Below are positions 48,801 to 57,984 of a DNA stretch of 64,000 bases, one piece after another. Each line of letters opens with the position of its first letter. Position 1 is the stretch's first letter. A program made the position numbers and the translations under genes. The stretch covers positions 1 to 64,000 of the forward strand of contig BDDD01000057.1 of NCBI GenBank assembly GCA_001972305.1, read 5' to 3'. The notes below the pieces were generated by a model, which was not told the DNA's origin, did not search any database, and saw nothing but the letters and a program-made list of their open reading frames with translations. The DNA is from Cephalotus follicularis (Eukaryota > Streptophyta > Magnoliopsida > Oxalidales > Cephalotaceae).

Positions 48801-50381
48801 AAGAATAATTGCCATGTTTGCCTCTCTCTGTTCCATTTCAGCTACAGTAGTAGTAGATAGAAAAATAGGAATGAAGACGTTGACAAAGTGTCGTGAATTT
48901 GGAGTAACAATAGACCAATGAAGTGCCTCCCATTCGCAACTCAAATAACTCCTCCCAAGTAACACATACACCAGTAAACACCACAAATCACACTTCCCCC
49001 AAATCTCTGGGCTGAATCACACGTCATAAACTGGTTTCTCACAATATTGTCCATAGATCCCCGTAGAATAGTACAAATCGCAGCATATGTAGCAAGCCAC
49101 ATATTCTTTTCCTTAGTGTCAGAAGGCGGGGAGCTAGTTATGAAATTATACTGGTGGGGGGCTAACAATACTTTGTCTGATTTAGAATAAGATGGAGGGC
49201 CCTATTAGGGGTAGAGGCAGCCATGAATAAACACCACAAATCACCACAAAAAACAACATGAATCACACACAAATTTCTCACAAACCAGATTTCACACAGA
49301 CCAGCCACACTACACCGATTCCACAAAGACCAGATTTCACAAATCACAACAAAGACCAGCACACAGAGTCACACAGACCAGATTTCACACACTCAATCCT
49401 CACTTCACCACTCACACAATATTGTTGTGGCATGTAGAGCTTCACGGCTCCCAAACCCGAGTCATTTGAAAAATAAAAATGCCAGATAAAATCAGCCCAG
49501 ATTTTCGTCAATCTAAAGCTCAAGTTCAAATCCTACAGCCAGCAATTGCAGGAGTTCACTCATGGCACCAGCCTGATGGTTCATGAAGAGATGGAATGAG
49601 ATTGGCACTCGGTGGTCTCTGGTGGTGGTTTGTGTCGCCGAAAGATAGCTGGTTTGCTGGAATCTGAGATGGCAGGTGATTTCCGATCGACGATAGGGTT
49701 TGTTGCAGTGGTTTACTGAGTGGCTGGATCTCTGGTTACAGGGTTTGGTGAGGTGGAAGGGACGTGATTTGATGTTTAGGGTTGTGTGGTGGAAGTGACA
49801 CAATTTGATGGAAGAGGTGGGTGGTTAACGACGGTTAGGGTTTGATGTTTGGGGTTTGTTTCTGTGACAGTTGTGGCTAGGTTGGTTTAGAGGGAAGCTC
49901 TGATACCATGTTATTTAAGGAGAATAATAATGCCTAATTTCATTAATAAAGATTATATATAAAAAATTGGGAAAGTGAGTGTGTTGGATCAGGTTTAGGT
50001 ACTGGATCACCTAAAAACGGCATGCTTACGAGTTATATTTTAGAAATTCGACTGTTTGGTTTGATTATCCATATACGCAAATCATATCTACAAATTTTCA
50101 AGTCGATTGAATACTTCTAACTATTTCGTTTTCATATAAAAATCTGGACCATATTAACTAGATACGAGGAAAAACTGGTTTAACCGTTAAAATTTTTATA
50201 TGATAATGAAATAGTTTGGGGATTTCAATTTTTTTTCAAAATTGATATGTATAACCTACACATATAGATTATCAAATAGAACGGTTGGATTTGTAAAATA
50301 TAAATCGTAAGCATGCCGTTTTTAAGTGATCCAGCGCCTAATCCTGATCAGCATATAAGTTGATCCAGTATATTCACTTTC

Positions 50382-50417
<36 letters not shown>

Positions 50418-52268
50418 GAGAGAGAGAGAGAGAGAAACTGACTGACTGACTCTCTCTCTCTGAGAGGATATAAAATTAACTGACAACAATACCGTTCTCT
50501 TTTTTCATGGATTCTATTGTCTTTCTCGTCTATAATAAATTTTATGATTTTAATGATAAATGCTCAGGGTTTCTAGAAAATGAATATGCTGCATGAATCT
50601 TGAAATCGGAGAAAGAAACTGTGTACTCTCGCATAACATCGTGGGTTCACCTTGCATTTTCCATTTCTCAAATAATTGTAGAATCCATTATTCATTTTGC
50701 TAAAATAGTGTGTTAATTTTAATAGAAGAAGCCGGGGAGATCGAAGACCTTGCAAAGATTTCAACGCTTTCAAGAGAGTGATTACATGAATCCAAAACAG
50801 CGCCTGTGCCTCGGTGCCCTCTTTGATATCGCGGCGACAAATGTAAACTACTAATGTTATTAGGTGAGTCTACCTTTTAGATTTCAAGCCCTCTGCCTCA
50901 TGCACATGGGGTTTGCTCATTGTAGGGACTTGATAGGCGCAGAAGACTTTGTATCTTCGGGTTTTGCCGCTCCATTGAGATGCTCAGTGATGTTGTGGAA
51001 GACACTGTTTTGGAGCATGGTGGGGAGGTATGTCCTATTTTTTTAAGAAATTATCTCTATCCTTGTCACTTTGATTTTCTATTTTGTCGAGTCATGAAAA
51101 TGTTCTCCTAGGACCATAGGTTGGGAGACCATAAAATTGGGCCTGGCAGCCTAGTCAAATTTTGTAGGTCTAATAGCAAATTAAATAGAATACTCAGGAT
51201 CAAAAGCCAATTAGTGGTTTATGTCTCGCAATAGCCTCAATATTGGTAATAAAAATTGGACTCTTCATTTTATTGTACAAGTGTTGTATGCTTTGGTTTT
51301 AATTCCCTGCCTCATCTCTTGGATGCCCTACTTCTTGTTGTGAGCTTATTTTTTATTGGACTGTTAGTTGGATCAGTTCTTGTTGGTAGAGGAATTTTTG
51401 AAGAGGTTGTGTGAATTGGATAAGACTGCCATTTGGTGGTGAAAACTGAGGTTCGGTCTCGTTTCATTTTAGTCTGATCATTGGCCCTAACTTGCTCACT
51501 CTCTCAAATAATATTTGCTTAAAATATTAATAGAATATGTACAAGTTTTATGAACTTTAGCATGGTATATGCAAGACAGAGTTTGGCGCTGGAATTGGAT
51601 AAGATTTGAGGCTGTATTCATGAGAAAACAGAGAGAAGAAGACTCCAATTCCATCCAATTTAATTTCCAAAGCCCCAATACGATACTAACAAGTTGAGAT
51701 TTGGCTTAAAGTTTGTTCCCTCAATTTGTCGATTTCAAGAAAAAAAAGTAGTGGCCATATATTTCGAGAAACTCTTAAAGGGCAGAAAGAAAAAGATTGC
51801 CATAGAAATCAGGGATGATCACTATACGACAGATTGAAGTTTTTAAGTCACTCTTGGACAACCTGCTCTTCAATTAATACTAGCGACCCTTCCATTTCTT
51901 TTTCCTCATAAGTCTGAAGGTAATAGCATCTTGGCCATGCTATTGTATAGGTGAATGAAAGCTACATTAATGGGTCAACCTACTGCTGCTTTTCAGTGTT
52001 TTCTGTCTTGGCATAATAACTTTTCCGATCTCGGTAGGTTGACATTATGTCATTATCTTGAAGCAAGTTCTCAAACATCTGTATCTTTCATTTGTAGGTT
52101 GTTGCTGCAGAGACGGCGAGCAAAGGGGGTTTGCATGAAAAGCTAACCATGAAAGTTGCAGTGCCGTATCTGTGGGGGGTTCCTCCTGCTTCTGAAACAC
52201 TTCATCTTGCTGTTCAGAGTGGTGGAGGGATTGTAGAGAAGATTTTCTGGCAATGGGATTTCTTGTAA
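39837..52268 (+). CDS. Conserved predicted-plastid protein of unknown function, five coding exons
   Basis: Exons 39837-40041, 40876-40961, 50726-50842, 50926-51027 and 52098-52268. All introns are GT-AG, every join keeps the frame, and the product is 226 residues. The N terminus (about 1-50) is rich in Ser, Phe, Pro and Arg with few acidic residues, then [11 protein letters not shown], like a chloroplast transit peptide and its cleavage region. The mature part reads [48 protein letters not shown], then [20 protein letters not shown] and, at the end, [37 protein letters not shown] recognise it as plant-conserved in style but cannot name the family or a function. I saw no catalytic motif or membrane span. 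Intron 2 is 9764 bp because of a Copia insertion; the other introns are 834, 83 and 1070 bp. Confidence 0.85.
41102..41219 (-). repeat. 3' LTR of the intronic Copia (118 bp)
   Basis: TGTTATTTAGGGAGAATAAT start, TTGATAACA end, with an ACACACAC microsatellite in the middle. The partner is at 49909-50488. Confidence 0.85.
41362..43440 (-). pseudogene. Copia RT-RNase H and integrase C-terminal part
   Basis: Minus-strand domains from right to left: integrase end ([16 protein letters not shown], 43220), RT start ([11 protein letters not shown] region, about 42660), the [12 protein letters not shown]-type stretch in a shifted frame (42486-42283), the RT active-site region (42226) and RNase H with [23 protein letters not shown] and [17 protein letters not shown] (41592-41362). 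The RT active site reads YVHD instead of YVDD (His at about 42206-42208), so a catalytic Asp is lost. Several frameshifts and stops separate the pieces. Confidence 0.88.
43477..43835 (+). repeat. 5' LTR of the nested Copia
   Basis: 359 bp. It lacks a ~110-bp stretch present in the right LTR (the region around 47195-47285), which accounts for most of the length difference. Confidence 0.85.
43876..44605 (+). pseudogene. Gag of the nested Copia
   Basis: ATG at 43876 opens [10 protein letters not shown], the usual start for this Copia gag group, with stops soon after. The frame continues as [19 protein letters not shown] (from about 43990), a duplicated LNHLYEDVS segment, and a [14 protein letters not shown] helix. 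A zinc knuckle [14 protein letters not shown] ends at about 44605. Downstream coding is replaced by an inserted GC-rich repeat. Confidence 0.8.
44606..44995 (+). mobile_element. GC-rich repeat insert with GGCGC/GCGCC ends (possible DNA-transposon derivative)
   Basis: Begins ATAGTTGTTAAAGGCACGAT, ends in GGTGCGCCTCG and GGGTGCGCTTTAGTGAG. Inside is a run of GCGCCTCAAGGTGTGAG repeats (44855-44945). Plant non-autonomous elements that start TAGTTGTTAAAGGCGCGCCT are known, and this looks like a decayed relative. It replaces protease and integrase coding. No clean target duplication was found. Confidence 0.45.
45000..46811 (+). pseudogene. Pol remnant of the nested Copia (integrase end, RT, RNase H)
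   Basis: [20 protein letters not shown] at 45000 is the segment just after the integrase core. RT has WVFRKKE at about 45490, an [12 protein letters not shown]-type stretch (45530-45560), LKKSLYGLK at about 45775, and an intact [11 protein letters not shown] at about 45930. RNase H shows [13 protein letters not shown] (about 46540) and ends at [19 protein letters not shown]. Stops and frameshifts occur throughout. Confidence 0.85.
46983..47477 (+). repeat. 3' LTR of the nested Copia
   Basis: 495 bp, with the same ends as the left LTR. A TATATATAAGG TATA-like motif at about 47280 precedes the conserved TTCTAGGGTAAGC tract. Confidence 0.85.
47483..49224 (-). pseudogene. Gag and integrase N-terminal part of the intronic Copia
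   Basis: Minus strand: gag start ATG at 49224 (MAASTPN), gag helices at 49168-48513 in several frames ([20 protein letters not shown] and later [20 protein letters not shown]), and a zinc knuckle [14 protein letters not shown] at 48541-48500. The region before integrase (GLYCLYHDI, then [19 protein letters not shown]) lies at 48050-47900, and the integrase core continues to 47483, where the nested element sits. No complete protease motif survives. Confidence 0.8.
49897..49908 (-). other. Primer-binding site of the intronic Copia
   Basis: GCTCTGATACCA on the plus strand, i.e. TGGTATCAGAGC in element sense. It is a perfect 12-base match to the usual initiator tRNA-Met site and directly adjoins the 5' LTR. 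Confidence 0.92.
49970..50382. mobile_element. Foldback MITE, ~413 bp
   Basis: The ends read GGAAAGTGAGTGTGTTGGAT... and ...TCCAGTATATTCACTTTCC. The inner inverted segments CTAAAAACGGCATGCTTACG and CGTAAGCATGCCGTTTTTAA pair almost perfectly. Weaker pairing continues to the centre (CTAACTATTTCG with GAAATAGTTTGG), so nearly the whole element can fold into one hairpin. There is no coding capacity. A target duplication is obscured by the adjoining AT repeats. Confidence 0.8.
50383..50465. repeat. Compound microsatellite (AT)n (AG)n (ACTG)n (TC)n
   Basis: CTC then about 14 AT units, C, about 10 AG units, three ACTG-type units and TC repeats. It lies in the LTR between the MITE and the LTR end. 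Confidence 0.9.
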
Positions 52269-53604
52269 ATTAATCATTAATTCTTCAATTTGTTGTGCAT
52301 TATGTACATAAAATTGTTGTCTGTGTACCAAATCAAAATGCTGTATTCATGTTCAATGACCACCTCATGTTGATATCTGCTTGGTAATTTGAAAGCATTT
52401 GGCATTTATGCCTGGTTAATTCTCTAGAATTGTGTATTTCAATGGTCACAAAAAATGTTCAAATGATTATCAGAACCAAAAATGGCATACATGATTTGGT
52501 ATTTTGTGTATGGAAGTGGGTCCGATTACTTCTAATGAAGTTCATGGTATTCGCTTTTAGGTACTTGATAATTGAAGAAATTGGCTTATAGAATCAAGGC
52601 TTGGATTGTGAAAACTGATGCCTGTAATGTGAATAGGCTACCTGCATTCGTACCCTTCATGTGGGTTGTTTTACCTGGTCTTTACTGCTTTGACGAGTTT
52701 TATTGATTAGCCACACAAGAGAGTAATGTCATTTATGTGGTATATGATCCTTTACAGTGGCTCACAAAGAATGAATTCCCCTTGATTTTGATGAGGATCA
52801 TCAATTTTGTCCCTCTTTTTCGTTCTCCTTCGTTCCGTATTTGGTTTTATTTAAGAGCATTTATTTGGTTTTCTTTAAGAGGATGATATATAGTAATCAC
52901 TTCACCTTAACTTAAAAGTCTGGGATGCGAAAGAGAGTAATATTGTTGTTCTCTGAAACTCATGAAAACCCAGACGTAAAATGGTGAAATAGTGAGATTG
53001 TTAAGGTTTTTAAGTCTCAAATCGAAAAAAATGAAAATTTATATACAAATATGGAGATCCTTTTGAATTAAGTTGGTGTTCATCATTGTATTTCAAATTC
53101 CCCTTTGTATTGAACTTTTCGGTTATAACAATTGATAATTTGAGCTACAGTTTGGACTATGAGGCTCAGACACGTGGTGATAGAAGTGGATAATGACTCC
53201 TATGGTCTAGTGTCTCTTGTGGTTGAGTGCTCACGCAATATTGAGCGGTTAATTTTTAGTTCGTAGATAATTTAATCCAAAGAGAATGATATTGATGTGT
53301 TTAGATGTTCATAAAAATTTATGTGTGAAAGTTAAAGTGAATTATTTATATAATATTTGGACTATAACCTATAAGTATTTGATTTTTAGACTCTTTGATG
53401 TAATAAAAGATAATATATATGAGCTTGAAAACTCATGAAAATTCACACATGAAATGAGTGATTTATAATTAATATTAAGATCACACTCCAATAATTTATC
53501 ATCTTTGGTTGAGGTTATATTAATATTGCATATCACATCCCTACTTGTGTAGGTTGGACTTCTTGATTTTAAAAGAGCACTCATCTTAGAATTTCCAATG
53601 TATT
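52269..53604. other. Intergenic, includes the 3' flank of the plastid-protein gene
   Basis: The first few hundred bases probably include the 3' UTR (AT-rich with ATTAATCATTAATTC and TGTACATAAAATTG); the poly(A) site is not placed. No gene or transposon is seen before the Tat-A LTR at 53605. Confidence 0.45.
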
Positions 53605-54070
53605 TGTTGATGCTGAAATCAACTATGCAACAGTTCTCAAATTGTGAAAGTTTGATTTGTTGGAGGAAATGCGTTGAATGCTCCGAGGATGATGTTGATT
53701 TTTTTTGTTCTCTTGTCTTCCCTGCAAGCAAAGAAAGCAATATATCGAATGTCCAGGAGTTTTACTCCCGATGACCCTCTGATGCTTAAGTCAGTTGAAT
53801 TATAGAGAAAACAGTAAGTTCAAATGGTAAATTGATCGACCATTGCATTGTTTTTCTTAGGGGTATATATAGCCTTACTTGGTCATGATTCTCTCCCAAC
53901 AGCTTGCATTGTGGAGGAGTTTAATGTCCTTAGAAAACAACCGATTCTGTTAAGAGGCATCTCCTTATTTTTGAATGCGGCGTTATCTCTGTGAGATTTT
54001 GTGCTTTATTTTTGGGATCTTCTTGGACACGTGTCAATGCCACAATGAAATGTGACTTTTTCCTATATCA
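53605..54070 (-). repeat. 3' LTR of Tat-A
   Basis: Minus strand TGATATAGG...GCATCAACA, 466 bp. A purine-rich TAGGGGTATA tract adjoins it at 54071-54080. A TATATATACCCC TATA region lies at about 53862-53873. It aligns with 38714-39215. Confidence 0.8.
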
Positions 54071-54595
54071 TATACCCCTATGTTCTTCATTTTCTGGGCT
54101 TGACAGAGGAGGAAGACCTTTAGTGAGGTAATCTTGCTTTAGGCAGACCTTTAACGTGTAATTAGGCCTGCTTTGGCTTATGGGCTTTGCTTTTAGGCCC
54201 AACTCTATCCTTAAGTGATACATTGGCAAGATAACCATGTCTCCCGCCAGTGTCTTTTCATTAGCTGCACATGGTCTCTTTGTTTCCTGCGCTTGATTGA
54301 TGTGATGATCTAAACCGTCAAATTCGGCGGAGATCGCATGGTCTGAAATCGACCTGTATTCCTTTAAAAAGCCTTTTCTTCTTGGAGAAGCTTTCTTACG
54401 CCTTCTTCAAATTTCAAAGCTCTTCTCACTACTAAGCTCTTTGATTCTCTAGATCTTCAAAAGTTTTTTCTTCAAATCCTCTCTTCAAATTCTCAGGTGA
54501 GTTGCTCTGTATTATTTGCTTTGCAACCTGTTCAAGGCATCTCTTGGGCTTTTCTTAGCTTCTCATCCTCTCTCTCTCTCTTCGTGACTTCCCAA
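54071..54595 (+). promoter_or_regulatory. Leader and possible promoter of the antisense ORF (Tat-A)
   Basis: Read on the plus strand, this stretch leads from the LTR into the antisense ORF. It contains a TTCCTTTAAAAAGCC TATA-like site (about 54360), CT-rich leader sequence, and a CAGGTGAGTTG donor (54493-54503) conserved in Tat-B. A TTAGCTTCTCATCC/TCTCTCTC tract lies before the ATG. These are sequence resemblances only. Confidence 0.4.
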
Positions 54596-56937
54596 ATGGT
54601 TAGAGTCAAGCAAACATCCACAGTAGCCACCCCTGCGGCAGCAAGCCGCATGATTGAGGCGGTGACAACTGTCGAGCGTCCTACGAGCGCGGAGGAAACC
54701 ATGGATGCCTCTGCAGTGGGCAGACCTAACGTCTAGGATCCACTTTGAAAAGAGTGTACTAAGCCGAGAGAAAGTGTTGAATCTGTCTAAAGCATATTGC
54801 TTCCCTAGAGGCTTATCATTCTCTCTTCCCTGAGATCCCAAAGAGGCCACAGAGAGCAGACCTGGCCTCTTTGTGGTTTTTGAGGATGCTCTCTCACACG
54901 GTTTGAGGCTTCTCGTGCCCTCTTTCGCTATCGCAATTTTGAGGAGTTTCAAGCCTCATCCCTCACTCCTCTAAGCATAATCCTGGAGCTTCATCATGGG
55001 GTTCTTGGTCAAGTGTTTGGAAACTGGGGTGATACTGACAGTGGGTCTATTCAAGGAGTTTCATCTTCTCACTACATCCCCTGGCAAACATGGATACTAC
55101 TTTAAGTCGCGCACTGGTCTGGCTAAGAAACTGTTGGTGGATCCTACGAAATCCGTCAAAAATTGGAGGGAGAGGTATTTCCTTATTAGGAATCTCCCTG
55201 GGTTCACTCCCTCCCAATGGTGTGATTTGTTGGATACCCAGCACCTCAATCAAAGAAAAATTGTGTTTGAGGCAGAGAAGGCAGACCTTGCCAAGTTGTC
55301 AGCACTGGAACCAGAGGAGGTGAAACTCTACTATAGCCAAGGATCGTCTTCGTGACGTTGGGTTGAGCATGTCCTGAGGACGCAGAGATGTCTTGGATGA
55401 TGCTGAAGAGATCCCATTGGGGGTAGAGAGAGAGGGAGTTCAAGAAAGAAGTGGAGAGACCGGACCTGTACCTGTTAATGAGCGGGAAAGCTGTATTAAG
55501 CCTTCATCTCCTTCTCTGCTTCTAACTTCTTCACTCTGTTTATTCAATATTTTTTGCTATTCATGTTTTTTATTCTAATCTTGTTATTCTCTACAGCAAT
55601 GGCCTCCAAGCATCCTTTTTCAAAGGTGCTAAGGGCTAACAGAGAAAAAGGCGCTGCCGAGGAGGAAAGGCAGAAAGCCTTTAGCATAGTTGCTGAGGCT
55701 GCAGAGAAGAGAAAAGAAAAAGAGGCTGATGCTGCTGCTATAGAGAAGAGAGCAGAGAAGGAGGCTGTTGCTGCTAAGGTTTCCAGGATAAGGTCTGCCT
55801 GTGGCAAGGGAATTGTGGAAGACCTGCCCCCTCCTCCATCCAAAAAACAAAAGAAGGGAAGAAGTGGAGAAGGCTCTTCTCGGGAGCAGACCGATGTTCC
55901 CCTCTTGGTTGGTTCTCAGGATCCCATACACCTTAGGGTGACTATAGATATGGCTAGGAGGGAACCGGAGCTTGTGGCGCCGGGGAGCTCTGACCTGGTC
56001 TTGAATGCCCCAGGGGGGCCATATGAGTTTAGCAGGTAATGCTTTCTACCGTCAGAGCTGCGCGCCAGAGAAGGCTGGAGCCACGAGCAGCTCTAGGACC
56101 AATGTGCTCAGAACTGCATCAAGGTATGTGACTGTCCTCTCTTTCTTTTGTTGAAACTCTTAATGCTACTTCTTTGACTTGAGCCATTTATTTTGACAGG
56201 TGCTCAATGAAGTCCTCTTGATGGTGGACAACTCTAAGGCAGACCATGACCTTATTAACCAGCTTCAGGAAGAGGTTGTAGAGCTCAAGCGGGCAGCTAA
56301 TTTGGCCCACACCCAGCTGAAAGAGGTTCTCGAGGCCTAGGAGTCTGTTCTAAAAGAGAAGCAGTAGGCTCTTGAGGCTCTGGACAAGGAACAAAAGGAC
56401 TGAGAGATAGCCGTCTGAAGCAATATGAAACTTCATGATGAGCTGCAGGCTATGGAGGATATGTTCTCCTGATACCGTGACAGGGAAGCCACTCAGCTTG
56501 AAGAGGCAGTCGACAAAGCTCTCAAAGATTTTAAGACTTCTCCCGAGCTTCAAGATGCTATTGCTGGGGCTGTGGAAGACTATAAGGCTTCCCCAGCTTT
56601 TGAGGAGGAAGTCTTCAAGGAGTCCTCAGAATTCCATCGTCGGGGCTTCTATACTTACCGCAACTAGGTGGTTGCTCTTCATCCGGAGATTCCTTTGGCT
56701 CCTATTGTGTATGTGAGTCAGCGGAAGCCTTCTATTTCTATCCCGAGGGAGTTGAGGTAGAGGAAGAGAAAGCTCGCCTCGCCCAAGGGGATGAAGAGGG
56801 CAGAGCACTCAGGTGCAATCGTCCCATACTCTGGACCTGCTGTAGGGACTGTCTTGACTCCCCAACCCGAGAACTTCTAAGAGCCTACTTCTTCTTTTCA
56901 CGTAGACAATTCCCCATTAGGGGATGACAATGTTTAA
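54596..56937 (+). pseudogene. Tat-A antisense extra ORF, intron-containing, degenerate
   Basis: ATG at 54596 opens MVRVKQTSTV. The domain MGFLVKCLETGVILTVGLFK (about 54996) with GLFVVFEDALSHGLRLLVP before it matches the plant retroelement 'putative gypsy type transposon' family. It then runs through KNWRERYFLIRN to EPEEVKLYY (55340). Next is a Lys/Glu/Ala coiled coil (MASKHPFSKV, 55602 on) with a KKQKKGRSGEG basic patch, then a second coiled coil (56200-56600) and a C terminus ending GDDNV at TAA 56935-56937. Likely introns: GTATTAAG...TTCTCTACAG (about 55492-55600) and GTATGTGA...TTTTGACAG (about 56124-56200); Tat-B breaks at the same points. At least six stops lie in frame. Expression would need a promoter reading against pol. 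Function unknown. Confidence 0.65.
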
Positions 56938-57984
56938 ATTTTTTGTTTTTGTATACTTGTACTCTTGTAATGTAATTTTTCTTAAGTAATAAATATTGAC
57001 TTTTTTGCTTCATTTGAGCTTTTTCATTCCCTTAAGAATTTTTATGCCTTTGTAGATATTTTTTGTAGTAGTTTGATATTTTTCAGACCATATTGCCTAA
57101 GCTTTCTAGCCCACATAGGGCACTTGTATCAAAGCGCCTAGCCAATGAAACTTTTTCTTTGCCAATTCTTTTATTTTGCAGATTAAATTTTTAGGTATGA
57201 TCTAATAAGTTCTTATGGATTTACAAACCAGGGTCTCGTACTGATCTGATATTTTTCAGACCAGGTCGTTTGAACTTTCTATCCCCCATAGGGACACTTG
57301 TATCAAAGCGCTCAGTCCAACAAACTTGATCGTTGCGAGTTCTTATGTGTTCGCATCTCAAGTTACGATGTAGGTCTAGTTTGACGAATTTACAGACTAG
57401 TATTTGCTCCCTTGAGAGTCTTTTGTTGGTTGCTCCCTTATGAGTCTTTTCTGATTGCTCCCTTAAAAGTCTTTTTGGATTGCTCCCTTAAGAGTCTTCT
57501 CTAATTGTTTCCTTAGAAGTCTTTTAGGATTGCTCTTTTAGGAGTCTTCTCTAACTGCTCCCTTAGGAGTCTTCTTGGATTGTTTCCTTAGAAGTCTTTT
57601 TTTAAGTTTGCTCCCTTAAGAGTCTTCTCTGACTGGAAACTTTAGTATGTTTGAGACCTCAGTCTGCTAGAGACCTTAATCTGCGTAAGACCTTGGTCTG
57701 CTCTGCTCGAGACCTTAGTCTGCGTAAGACCTTGGTCTACTGCGTAAGACCTTGGTCTGCTCTGATAAGCTTGTTTTAAAGCTTTTATTTGAGGGAATTC
57801 TTGAAGGTTGTTCATAGGTTTAAGAACGTGAACATTAGACCTCGTATCCCTTGCAAACTTGGAACTTGACACTTGAATTTGAAGAAAAATCTCTTTATTA
57901 ATTTGCCTTGAACACTTGTACATATTTTTAAGATTCACTGATAGTACTTCCTAAGGCGCTCGGAATTCCAAGCCGTAGGGATCT
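56938..57984 (-). repeat. Tat-A noncoding spacer between integrase and antisense ORF
   Basis: Between 57405 and 57640 there are about nine copies of a ~28-bp phrase, GATTGCTCCCTTAAGAGTCT plus TCTCT, with alternation. At 57645-57770 there is a second short array of CCTTAGTCTGCGTAAGA and TTGGTCTGCTC units. Upstream parts match 23700-24300 in reverse complement. The lengths of both arrays differ between the two elements. Confidence 0.65.

Larger units (their letters stand above)
41102..50488 (-). mobile_element. Ty1/copia element in intron 2, with a nested second Copia
   Basis: Target duplication ATACC at 41097-41101 and 50489-50493. LTRs at 41102-41219 and 49909-50488 both run TGTTATTTA...ACAACA/ATAACA. 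A PBS (reverse complement TGGTATCAGAGC, a perfect initiator tRNA-Met match) sits at 49897-49908. On the minus strand the order is gag, zinc knuckle, integrase, RT, RNase H. The integrase is interrupted by a plus-strand Copia (43477-47477). The LTR sequence is short (about 118 bp without insertions). Element orientation is opposite to the host gene. Confidence 0.92.
49909..50488 (-). repeat. 5' LTR of the intronic Copia, with a MITE and microsatellites inside
   Basis: Starts TGTTATTTAAGGAGAATAAT and ends ACTGACAACA. Without the MITE (49970-50382) it is about 167 bp; the extra length over the other LTR is AT and GA microsatellite. Confidence 0.85.
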
